Part shown: piece by piece, positions 1-7,047 of the stretch | How the letters are laid out: every line of letters begins with the position of its first letter | Position numbering within the stretch: the first letter of the stretch is position 1 | Origin: Peribacillus simplex | GTDB lineage: Bacteria; Bacillota; Bacilli; Bacillales; DSM-1321 | DNA length: 64,000 nt | Assembly: GCF_001578185.1 (NCBI RefSeq) | Contig: NZ_CP011008.1 | Span: 310,001 to 374,000, forward strand | Reading direction: 5' to 3' | The notes under the pieces: generated by a model | Database searches by the model: none | What the model saw: the letters and a program-made list of their open reading frames with translations, nothing else | Told to the model about the DNA's origin: nothing | Made by a program: the position numbers and the translations under genes

Positions 1-668
1 TACCCTTGATCGATGTGATTCTTGATAAAGCAGGACAAAAGGGCACAGGCAAATGGACCAGCATGCAAGCTATTGATAACGGAATACCAGCATCGATTAT
101 TACAGAGTCTTTGTTTGCTCGTTACATTTCCGCTTTAAAAGAAGAACGGGTCAATGCAGAACATATTCTAACAGGCCCTGAGAACGATCAGCAAAAATTA
201 GATAAAAATGAGTGGATTGACTATATTAGACAAGCATTATATATGGGAAAAGTTTGTGCATACGCGCAAGGTTTTACTCAATATAAAATGACTTCTGAAC
301 TTTACGGCTGGGATTTGCCTTTAAAGGATATTGCGCTGATTTTCCGTGGTGGCTGCATCATTCGTGCAGAATTTTTAAACGTCATTAGCGAAGCCTATCA
401 AGAGCAGCCGAATCTGGCTAATTTATTAATCTCACCATATTTTGCCGAAAAGGTTACGGATTACCAGGTAGGATTGCGAGAGGTTGTCTGTGAGGGAATA
501 AACTCCGGTATCTCGTTTCCATGTTTAAGCGCTTCACTCACTTATTACGATAGTTATCGAAAAGGCATCTCAAATGCTAACCTTTTGCAAGCACAACGTG
601 ATTATTTTGGTGCACATACCTATGAACGACGTGATTTAGCAGGAGTCTTTCACACAAACTGGCAGTGA
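1..668 (+). CDS. gnd: 6-phosphogluconate dehydrogenase, C-terminal part (5' end outside window)
   Basis: This is the C-terminal all-helical domain of NADP/NAD-dependent 6-phosphogluconate dehydrogenase, which oxidatively decarboxylates 6-phosphogluconate to ribulose 5-phosphate in the cytosolic pentose-phosphate or gluconate pathway. The frame is open from base 3, so the gene starts upstream of the window and the NAD(P)-binding domain is not seen. Recognisable features are the substrate-site segment KGTGKWTS near the start, the RGGCIIRA helix, and the family-typical ending AHTYERRD...FHTNW. It ends at TGA 666-668. Whether this is the pentose-phosphate copy (gnd) or a gluconate-operon paralogue (gntZ) cannot be decided, because the upstream genes are missing. 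Confidence 0.93.
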   Translation, partial: PLIDVILDKAGQKGTGKWTSMQAIDNGIPASIITESLFARYISALKEERVNAEHILTGPENDQQKLDKNEWIDYIRQALYMGKVCAYAQGFTQYKMTSELYGWDLPLKDIALIFRGGCIIRAEFLNVISEAYQEQPNLANLLISPYFAEKVTDYQVGLREVVCEGINSGISFPCLSASLTYYDSYRKGISNANLLQAQRDYFGAHTYERRDLAGVFHTNWQ

Positions 669-874
669 TAGAAAGTGACAAAAGAAACAGTCATTTCTCA
701 ATAAGCGTTCATGAATTTGAGATGAATAAATTTCACAAACTCTTGAAAAATCTGTTATTAACTGACAATGTTATGTTTCCTGCTCTTGTATCAAAAGATG
801 CGGTATATCAAAAAGCAAAAAAACTGATGGAAATGACAGGAATTGAAAAGCTTGCAGATAATACAATCACTTAA
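665..874 (+). CDS. Unrecognised 69-aa ORF overlapping the gnd stop
   Basis: A GTG-initiated frame overlaps the gnd stop codon by 4 bases, an arrangement seen in coupled genes, but no separate ribosome-binding site is visible. The product is hydrophilic, with an FEMNKFHKLLKNLL helix and a KAKKLMEMTGIEKLADN end that looks like genuine protein sequence. I do not recognise the family. It may be a 3' remnant of a longer gene fused to the gnd end by deletion. The following 100 bases contain no second gene. Confidence 0.35.
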   Translation: MIESDKRNSHFSISVHEFEMNKFHKLLKNLLLTDNVMFPALVSKDAVYQKAKKLMEMTGIEKLADNTIT

Positions 875-991
875 GGATCTGGCGGCCTTGCTATAATACA
901 TTTTTAGCACATATCGTTAAAGATATTACACACTCTCACCATACGGGCGGCATAATGTAATAATTGCTTAAATCCCTTGAAATATAGGGGT

Positions 992-1162
992 TTAACGAGG
1001 ATTTAGAAATGGATGCTCACCCAACATGTAAATATTTTTAAAGTGAAGGTCTTCCATCAGTTTATTCAGTTTATTGAACTGCTGGGAGGCCTTTTCTTTC
1101 ATGTTGTCAGTCGTATGAGCATAGAAGTTTATCATTGTTGAATTTCTATCAACCCCACCCAT
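992..1162 (-). pseudogene. C-terminal remnant of a tyrosine recombinase
   Basis: Translated on the minus strand, this stretch reads GGVDRNSTMINFYAHTTDNM followed by a KEKASQQFNKL helix. That resembles the C-terminal end of phage/ICE-type tyrosine integrases, where the nucleophile tyrosine sits in an 'xxIYxH' context; here it would be the Y of NFYAH. No catalytic R-H-R region is attached and the frame is not part of a longer ORF, so it is a truncated, inactive leftover. It lies upstream of the MerR/DUF3967 gene array. A different integrase remnant lies on the other side, near 4.6-4.8 kb. Nothing else coding is seen between 875 and 1418. Confidence 0.6.
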
Positions 1163-1418
1163 TGCTTGGCACGGGGCAACGCGCCAAGACCGACCAGATG
1201 TAACACAAACAATGGATAAGGATAGATAGGAGATAGCTGCTATGTAAGAGAAGGAAGGTAAGCGAATAAAGGATCTAATCGTATAGGGAAACAGAAGAAG
1301 GGAAAAGGAAATCTTATCGGTATCCCTAACAACTTCTGGATAGGCTAAACTTATCTAGACAGAAAATTTAAGGTCAGGTAGACTACAGATACAACTAGTT
1401 ATAGAAAAGAGGTCCGAT

Positions 1419-2126
1419 ATGCGACGTGATATACAACCGAATGAACGAGCTTTCTCTTCCAAGGAAGTGGCAGAAGAAGTGGGGATTGCAACTCCCACTG
1501 TTAGAAAGTATGGTCAAATCTTAGAAAGGAATGGATATGAGTTTTTGAAAGATGGAGATCGACGTATCTTTGTTCAATCTGACATCGGGGTGCTTATAGC
1601 GCTACGCGATACGGACAAGCCCCTAGACGATACAGCTAAAGACCTTGTATTTCAACAAAAAGAAAGATTAGAAGGATCCAATGAAACTGAGATAGCGATA
1701 CCCGATACATATGAAAATTTACCCCACGACCCCAATCAATTAAAAGAGGTCTTAATGTTTTTAGTCAATGAACTCGCAGCCACACGTGAAATGAATGTCC
1801 AACTGACAAGCGATATGTCAGAGATTAAAACAAAGGTTTCCCGGCTCCAGCAAGATCATCATGTTATAAGTTCTAGTATTGGAAATTCAGCGCAAAGAAC
1901 TAATACTAAAATTGAACAATTAACTGAACAACAAAATATCCATTACGAAACATTGCTGCAACAAGAAAAACAAAAAAGCGAAATCTTACAAAAAGAAATA
2001 CAAAATATGCGGGACGAACAGAAAAAAGACTGGAGTTCACAAAATGAATTTAATAAACGTTTAGAAGAAGCGATACAAAAACGTTCAGAAAAATGGTGGG
2101 GGCTTTTCTCCATATTCAGAAAATAA
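1419..2126 (+). CDS. MerR-type HTH protein with coiled-coil DUF3967-like tail
   Basis: A 235-residue protein with an N-terminal MerR-like winged helix-turn-helix (about residues 10-65, FSSKEVAEEVGIATPTVRKY...ILERNGYEFL...RRIF), a linker, and a long charged coiled coil (about 105-215). It ends in a short basic/aromatic tail (WWGLFSIFRK). This architecture matches the DUF3967 proteins common on Bacillus plasmids and in RacA-like chromosome-anchoring proteins. The family role is poorly defined, with DNA binding and segregation or copy control suggested by architecture only. The start ATG has an AAAGAGGTC ribosome-binding site 5-6 bases upstream. It is the only intact member; at least three decayed copies follow downstream. 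Confidence 0.8.
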   Translation: MRRDIQPNERAFSSKEVAEEVGIATPTVRKYGQILERNGYEFLKDGDRRIFVQSDIGVLIALRDTDKPLDDTAKDLVFQQKERLEGSNETEIAIPDTYENLPHDPNQLKEVLMFLVNELAATREMNVQLTSDMSEIKTKVSRLQQDHHVISSSIGNSAQRTNTKIEQLTEQQNIHYETLLQQEKQKSEILQKEIQNMRDEQKKDWSSQNEFNKRLEEAIQKRSEKWWGLFSIFRK

Positions 2127-2322
2127 GGCGACTGTCATGTTTTTTTTGCCTAACTGTGTAATGATTTGTGGAAGCAAAATTATTGATGTAGAAACATTTG
2201 ATAAATCTTTTTTTTATATATAATAATGGATAAAAGCATAGTGACATATATGATTCGCATAGCTGAAACACAGAATTAAGAAAGAGTATTTCAACTTTAC
2301 AGGATTTGGTGCCTGCTATGTA

Positions 2323-2335
2323 ATCGCTCGGCGAT
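2323..2335. repeat. Operator-like palindrome ATCGC-N3-GCGAT (site 1)
   Basis: Five-base inverted arms ATCGC/GCGAT flank TCG. Two further copies at 2567 and 3103 have longer TATCGC/GCGATA arms with a TGG spacer. Each of those two lies just upstream of a decayed MerR/DUF3967 copy, so they may be binding sites of the encoded HTH protein (inference). Confidence 0.5.
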
Positions 2336-2566
2336 ACCAATGTTTCGCAAGTTCTACCAGAGGCAAACAGAGGCTCAATTGAAATTCATTATAGATTTGT
2401 TTAAGCGATATGCATCTAAAACAAAATCACAATTTGAGGCAAGCAAAAAAGGCATGTTTGATAAAATGGGAGTTGAGGCGGTTGAATACTTGCATTCAAA
2501 AAAAGAGTCATCCTTAATAGAGTTGCTCCAGACAGTGGTTGATCGGTTCTTTTTTTGTCTGTTTCG

Positions 2567-2581
2567 TATCGCTGGGCGATA
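2567..2581. repeat. Operator-like palindrome TATCGC-TGG-GCGATA (site 2)
   Basis: A perfect 6-bp inverted repeat with a 3-base spacer. It is embedded in about 45 bases (ATCGGTTCTTTT...GTTTCGTATCGC) shared with the copy at 3103, and lies about 30 bases before the first decayed MerR/DUF3967 copy. Confidence 0.6.
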
Positions 2582-2593
2582 TAACTTGGTTTA

Positions 2594-3046
2594 ATAGAAA
2601 AGCTATGTTCGATATCCAAAACATGATATACATCCGAATGAACGAGTATCTCTTCTAAGGTAGTGGAAGAAGAAATGGGGATGCAACACCCACTGTCAAA
2701 AGTATGGTCAAAACTTAGAACGAAACGGATATGTGTTTTTAAGATGGTGATTGCCTATCTTTATTCAATCCGACATCGAAGCGGTCATAGCGTTACGCGA
2801 TACGGACAAGCCCCTAGAGGGTACGGCTAGAACCTTGTGTACCTACAAAAAGATAGATTAGAAAAAACTAATGAAACAGAGATACCGATACCCGATACAT
2901 ATGATAATTTAATCCATAATCCCAAACGATTAAAAGAGATTTTAATTGTTTTAACCAATGAACTCGTAGCTACGCGTGAAATGAACATCCACTGACAAAC
3001 GATATGTCTCAGCTTAAAACAATGGTTTCCAGCTCCAGAAAGATCC
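2594..3046 (+). pseudogene. Decayed copy 1 of the MerR/DUF3967 gene
   Basis: DNA-level similarity to the gene at 1419 runs for about 450 bases. Shared stretches include the ACATCCGAATGAACGAG start region, the GTTACGCGATACGGACAAGC segment, the CCGATACCCGATACATATGA segment and the AATGAACTCG...CGTGAAATGAAC segment. Many small indels destroy the frame, and no start with a ribosome-binding site survives. The part corresponding to the coiled coil is cut off after the stretch matching residue about 145 of the intact protein. Confidence 0.75.
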
Positions 3047-3102
3047 ATGTCCTTAATAGTGTTCCTCAAGAAAGGGGCTGATCGGTTCTTTTGTGTGTTT
3101 CG

Positions 3103-3117
3103 TATCGCTGGGCGATA
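3103..3117. repeat. Operator-like palindrome TATCGC-TGG-GCGATA (site 3)
   Basis: This is identical in both arms and spacer to the site at 2567 and is preceded by the same GATCGGTTCTTTT context. It sits just upstream of decayed copy 2, so promoter region and gene were duplicated together. Confidence 0.6.
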
Positions 3118-3149
3118 TAACATACAAATAAATCCACAGAACCTTCATC

Positions 3150-3618
3150 TTTAATAGAAAGGGAGGTCCAATATACGATAGGATATACATCCGAATGAAT
3201 GAGCAGCCTCTTCCAAGGAAGTGGCATAAGAAATAGAGAGGCAAAATCCACTGTTCGAAGGTATGTTTAAAACTTAGAGCGAAATGGATAGGAGCCGTTA
3301 AGATGGCGATTGGCATATCTTCGTTCAATCCGGCATCGAAACGCTTATAGCGTTACGCGATACGAGCAACCCTCTAAACGATAGAGCTAAAGACTCTTCT
3401 CTTGGATCAAGAAATAGAAAGATTAGAAGGAACCAATGAAACAGAGATAGCGATACCCGATACATATGAAAATATATTTGACCCATGTTCTCATTCAATT
3501 AAAAGGGATCTTAATGTTTTTAACCAATGAACTCGCTCGCAGCTACGCGTGAAATGAACCTCTAACTGACAAACGATATGTCACAGCATAAATCTGAACA
3601 ACAAAAAAACATTATGGA
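3150..3618 (+). pseudogene. Decayed copy 2 of the MerR/DUF3967 gene
   Basis: Similarity begins in the ribosome-binding region (GAAAGGGAGGTCC) and continues through the HTH and linker coding region. The expected ATG is ATA, and frameshifts and stops are scattered throughout. It is more complete at its 5' end than copy 1 and merges at its 3' side into a segment duplicated again at 3744. Confidence 0.75.
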
Positions 3619-3621
3619 AGC

Positions 3622-3732
3622 AAATCAAAAGTGGAAATTCCTTTGTTCCAACTATTCGGTATCACCATTTTCAAATTTCAACAATTTCCCGAGAAATATC
3701 TACAAATTCTGAGTTGATATCGACAAAATTAG
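3622..3732. repeat. 111-bp direct repeat, copy A
   Basis: This segment, from AAATCAAAAGTGGAAATTCC to GACAAAATTAG, recurs at 4016-4126 with only about two or three differences. That makes it far better conserved than the surrounding decayed genes and points to a recent duplication of this block. Confidence 0.85.
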
Positions 3733-3739
3733 GCTTTTA

Positions 3740-3935
3740 AAAGAGATAGCGATACCCGATACATATGAAAATATATTTAACCCATGTTCTTATTCAATTA
3801 AAAGAGATCTTATTGTTATTAACCAATGAACTCGCAGCTACGCGTAAAATGAACCTCTAACTGACAAACGATAACGATATGTCACAGCTTAAAACTGAAC
3901 AACAAAAAACCCATTACGAAACATTACTGCAATAA
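3740..3935 (+). pseudogene. Decayed partial copy 3 of the MerR/DUF3967 gene
   Basis: The segment starts at GAGATAGCGATACCCGATAC and repeats the 3443-3618 part of copy 2, with a better-preserved coiled-coil end (CCATTACGAAACATTACTGC, as in the intact gene). It has no N-terminal HTH region. With the following 111-bp repeat it forms a tandem duplication of roughly 300-390 bases. Confidence 0.7.
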
Positions 3936-4015
3936 GAAAAAGGTTTCATTCCCTTTTTTTATCACCTATACGATTTTCAAGTATAAATTTTCGACTATTT
4001 AAACCTAAGGCAACC

Positions 4016-4126
4016 AAATCAAAAGTGGAAATTCCTTTGTTCCAACTATTCGGAATAACCATTTTCAAATTTCAACAATTTCCCGAGAAATATCTACAAA
4101 TTCTGAGTTGATATCGACAAAATTAG
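4016..4126. repeat. 111-bp direct repeat, copy B
   Basis: Near-identical partner of 3622-3732, displaced by 394 bases. Between copy 3 and this repeat, about 80 bases without a counterpart at copy A are inserted. Confidence 0.85.
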
Positions 4127-4217
4127 AAGCTTCTAAAGGCGATTTGTTTTTGCTGATAAAAAAGTAGAATTTGCATAACCATTACTTACCAGATAGTTTG
4201 TAATTGCTCCATTATGG

Positions 4218-4312
4218 AACACAAAAAATGATCAACTTATATAAAAGAATAATCCAATTAAATAGTATAAGGGCATGTTTTGATTAATCTTTTTTCAAAA
4301 CATGCCCTTTCT
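4218..4312. repeat. Interspersed hairpin repeat (type B), copy 1
   Basis: The core is a perfect 15-bp inverted repeat (AAGGGCATGTTTTGA at 4269-4283 and its complement at 4295-4309) with a T-rich loop. The flank GAACACAAAAAATG...CCAATTAAATAGTA is also shared with 26520-26600. The stem could fold as a terminator on either strand, but its flank conservation marks it as a dispersed element. Confidence 0.75.
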
Positions 4313-4478
4313 ATTTATTCATTTATCAGGTTTCTTGGATTAATTTGATCAAACTTTGTTTCAGAGCTACACTTTTATAAATTAGCAAAGATTTCCTTGC
4401 CTTAGTTATAATAGATGGAAGTAGAAAAAAGGTGGATATTATATGAAATTATCAATACTTGTAGCCCCTTTTTGCATA

Positions 4479-4540
4479 AAAAAGAGCTGCCTTAAAGATA
4501 GCTCCAATCTTCAGCTAACGCACCCGTTTAGTTGATTAAG
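4479..4540 (-). repeat. Three-hairpin interspersed repeat (type A), partial, inverted
   Basis: Read on the minus strand, it contains the ACGGGTGCGTTAGCTGAAGA segment followed by the GAGCTATCTTTAAGGCAGCT hairpin and T-rich tail. Both are the same as in the best-preserved copy at 15863. It lacks the third hairpin (GAACTATC...GATAGTTC). Confidence 0.7.
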
Positions 4541-4596
4541 AATGTTTTACTCTCGCCTAACGGCAGTTAAATAAGACTCCAGAGTTCGCTGGCGTA

Positions 4597-4784
4597 GAGC
4601 ATGTCAGCAATCATACTTACCGAAAACGTGTGGCTATTGGTTTTACAAGGTCATGAAGGCTATTGCCATGTTGCAACGAATCCTTCATCATTCGCATCTA
4701 TCCGTTACCCTGCGCTATATTGGGATTACAGAAGAAGAAACCGACAATGTATTAAAGTCATTTAGTGTCTTTAATAATTCATAA
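4597..4784 (+). pseudogene. C-terminal remnant of a second tyrosine recombinase
   Basis: Two frames joined by a one-base shift near 4626 read HVSNHTYRK and then TCGYWFYKVMKAIAMLQRIL, HHSHLSVTLRYIGITEEETD and NVLKSF. This is the box II part of Bacillus phage/ICE-type integrases: the H-x-x-R region, the H(H/W)S motif and the tyrosine in LRYIGI. The N-terminal part is missing. It lies on the far side of the decayed MerR/DUF3967 array from the remnant at 992-1162. Confidence 0.7.
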
Positions 4785-4856
4785 CAAATAAATGGCCTCT
4801 TTTTAGTAGGTTTCTTTTGATAACTTCACTTTTTTAAAAAATATTGTTATTTCAAA

Positions 4857-5996
4857 TTAGCCAAACATAAATGCTCTTTTTCGATAGCTTATTGAAAAAA
4901 TTAATCCTATTGCTAACATATTCCCCATTAATGAGCTGCCTCCGTAACTTATAAAAGGTAAGGGTATCCCTGTTATAGGTAGTAAACCTATGTTCATTCC
5001 AATATTCTCGAAAATATGGAAAAAAATCATTGAAACCACACCTACACATAGGTAAGATTCAAAACTATTTTTGACATCTAACGCTAACTTCACCATGCCC
5101 GAAATAAGGAAGAAATAAATTGTTATTAAAATACTAGATCCTAGGAAACCATATTTAGAAGCAATAACGCTAAATATAAAATCTGTGTGTGCTTCAGGAA
5201 CGTATACCCCGCTTCCTTTATAACCAGAAACTCCACCTGATCCTATGGCAAGCAAGGCTTTGATTAAGTTAAAGCCCTCTCCTGATTTATAAGATTCTGG
5301 ATCAATCCAAGCATAAATCCTTCCTAATTGAAATATTTTTATCCCCATTAAACGGAGAATTTCAGGGTGAAGAAAAACTAAGTACAAAATTCCACTCACA
5401 ATTGATCCTCCAATAATAAAAATACCACCAATTATTCTCCATGATATTCCTGAAACAAATAATATCCCTATAAAAATACACATTAATACTAAAGATGTAC
5501 CTAAATCTGGTTGTTTCATAATTAAAAGTATTGGAAGAAGTGTTGCAGCCCCCATCTTAATTAATAGAAAAAAATCCGTTTTCAAAGTTTTGTCTTCATA
5601 TTTATTATGATGTTTTTGTATTAAGTAACTTAAACAAATTATTAAAGATATTTTAGTAAACTCAGCTGGCTGAAGAGACCCAATCCCAGGAATTTGAAAC
5701 CAACTTTTGGCTCCATTTATTTCTCGTGCTATTGACTCAGGCGACAAAATTAATGCAATTAATAGAAATAAACTAAGCGAGTAAAAAAACCAATTCAAGC
5801 GAAATATTTGTTCAGAATCCAAATACATAACTCCTAAAATCATACCGCAACCTATAAAATACCAAGTTACTTGTCTAAATAAAAAATCCCCTTCGTATTG
5901 ACCAAATTCTTGAGCAGTGTGAATAGCTATACAACTAGTTATAAATAGCAAAAGTAAAAGTGTAACTAGGTTGTAATCAAACTTTGAATTTTTCAT
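4857..5996 (-). CDS. RodA/FtsW/SpoVE-family peptidoglycan polymerase (SEDS)
   Basis: A 379-residue polytopic membrane protein of the SEDS family, which polymerises lipid II at the outer face of the membrane together with a class B penicillin-binding protein. About ten hydrophobic helices are visible. Family landmarks are NGAKSWFQIPGIGSLQPAEF, MKQPDLGTSLV, the extracellular loop with YVPEAHTDFIFSVIA (its Asp is the conserved polymerase residue) and the C-terminal PLPFISYGGSS. The order and PEAHTDFIF are more RodA-like than FtsW-like. The start ATG has an AAGGGG box 5 bases upstream. It is isolated, not in the usual mreBCD context, so it is probably an accessory paralogue. A penicillin-binding protein gene lies 1 kb away in the opposite direction. 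Confidence 0.9.
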   Translation of the reverse strand: MKNSKFDYNLVTLLLLLFITSCIAIHTAQEFGQYEGDFLFRQVTWYFIGCGMILGVMYLDSEQIFRLNWFFYSLSLFLLIALILSPESIAREINGAKSWFQIPGIGSLQPAEFTKISLIICLSYLIQKHHNKYEDKTLKTDFFLLIKMGAATLLPILLIMKQPDLGTSLVLMCIFIGILFVSGISWRIIGGIFIIGGSIVSGILYLVFLHPEILRLMGIKIFQLGRIYAWIDPESYKSGEGFNLIKALLAIGSGGVSGYKGSGVYVPEAHTDFIFSVIASKYGFLGSSILITIYFFLISGMVKLALDVKNSFESYLCVGVVSMIFFHIFENIGMNIGLLPITGIPLPFISYGGSSLMGNMLAIGLIFSISYRKRAFMFG

Positions 5997-6449
5997 ATTT
6001 TTCCCCTTGTAAAATATTTACTCATGTTATAATTTAACTCTATTTTACTAAAAATGTAAATTCATTAGTGCCATAAGACGGGTTGAAAATCCAGCTCTCT
6101 TTTAAGTCGCTCTTGAGAAATATTATTCAGCTAAGAAAAGTAAAAAAATAAAAATCCAACCCTGAAAAGCTTCAAGGATGGATTCAGACAAACACCAAGT
6201 CTCTTGGATAATTCTTATTATGGTCTATAGATAGGAATGTTATCCAGGTTATTACGTAAAACGAACATAATATATAGAAAAAGAGATTGTGCTTATAAAT
6301 GGGAAAAATCCAGCTGCCATAATTGGTGGCTTTTTTAATGACTAAAGTGCAGATTTGGTCTTTATATAGAAGGGGGAATCGAGGATTAAATGTCTTTGCC
6401 CCCTTATTACTAAGGTTCCTTTCGAATTAATATAAATGGACTGAAAAAA
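5997..6449. other. Intergenic, largely featureless
   Basis: An AT-rich upstream region of the SEDS gene. Apart from one terminator-like stem at 6312-6336, I see no coding signal or repeat shared with the rest of the window. Confidence 0.5.
6312..6336 (+). terminator. Terminator-like stem-loop
   Basis: AGCTGCC and GGTGGCT pair over seven positions, including two G-U pairs, followed by six T. No clear gene precedes it on the plus strand, so it may terminate a lost gene. Confidence 0.45.
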
Positions 6450-6617
6450 ATGAAATTTGCACGCTTTGATCTTTTAGGCTGTATCTATGGTATTCATGAA
6501 ATATTTATAGATGGTACACAAAGGTATTTTTCAAAAATAGTAGGAATGTTATCCATCATTTTATCAACATGGGTATTTGCATGTATAACGTCTTTGAAAG
6601 ACAAAGCTGGTCGATAA
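6450..6617 (+). CDS. Possible small membrane protein (55 aa)
   Basis: An ATG frame with one strongly hydrophobic stretch (about residues 30-46, KIVGMLSIILSTWVFACIT) and a short basic tail. No convincing ribosome-binding site precedes it, only an A-rich run, and I recognise no family. It could be the end of a longer, broken membrane protein. Confidence 0.3.
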   Translation: MKFARFDLLGCIYGIHEIFIDGTQRYFSKIVGMLSIILSTWVFACITSLKDKAGR

Positions 6618-6725
6618 TTGTGCATTCTTATTCAGTATAGAAATTTTAAGACTATTCGCTTCAAATAAGTAGACGTGTTTCCCTACTTAAGACAATCAGA
6701 AGTGGTTCTCGAAAGGGGATTTAAT

Positions 6726-6965
6726 TTGAAGAAATTTATTGTTTGTTATACCTTGGAAAATGATATTAAACGAGAAAAAATAATAAAAGGGCCAGATGTA
6801 AAGAAGGAAGACGTTCTACAAGATGTATTAGATAAGATAGTACGAAGTAATTACTTTATTGCGAAAACCGACCAAGGAGAGTATAGGATAAATTCTTCCT
6901 TAATACGTTATATACAGGTTTTGCATGAAATGCATTGTTTTAAATACCATACTGATCATCAATGA
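6726..6965 (+). CDS. Hypothetical 79-aa protein
   Basis: A TTG start at 6726 is chosen because GAAAGGGGA lies 6-7 bases upstream; the frame stays open further upstream without a usable site. The product (KKFIVCYTLENDIKREKIIK...DKIVRSNYFIAKTDQGEYRI) is soluble with alternating beta/alpha character, resembling small uncharacterised proteins of Bacillus mobile regions. The function is unknown. It is followed 82 bases later by the penicillin-binding protein gene, so co-transcription is possible. Confidence 0.55.
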   Translation: MKKFIVCYTLENDIKREKIIKGPDVKKEDVLQDVLDKIVRSNYFIAKTDQGEYRINSSLIRYIQVLHEMHCFKYHTDHQ

Positions 6966-7047
6966 CTAGTGAGTAAATAAAAGGTTATTTCTTTGCATAG
7001 TTTTCTTCAATTTTGTTGAGTAACCTTGAATATGGGAGAGAAGATTA

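Larger units (their letters stand above)
2127..2593. other. Spacer between intact and first decayed MerR/DUF3967 copy
   Basis: The stretch holds two operator-like palindromes and an open frame at 2340-2594 on the plus strand. That frame encodes a Lys-rich, plausibly coding segment (AQLKFIIDLFKRYASKTKSQ) but has no ribosome-binding site and runs into the palindrome repeat. It may be another fragment of a plasmid-type gene. I do not call it a gene. Confidence 0.3.

Noticed and set aside
2340-2594. 84-codon plus-strand frame
   Set aside because: No ribosome-binding site, starts at the end of a repeated palindrome and ends inside another copy of that repeat. Protein-like in part, so kept only as a note.
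3053-3328. Minus-strand frames of 60-100 codons across the decayed gene array
   Set aside because: They are antisense to pseudogene copies and contain the palindrome; no start signals.
3622-4126. Possible CRISPR-like array
   Set aside because: There are only two copies of a 111-bp repeat and they are pieces of a duplicated gene segment; no regular spacers or cas genes.
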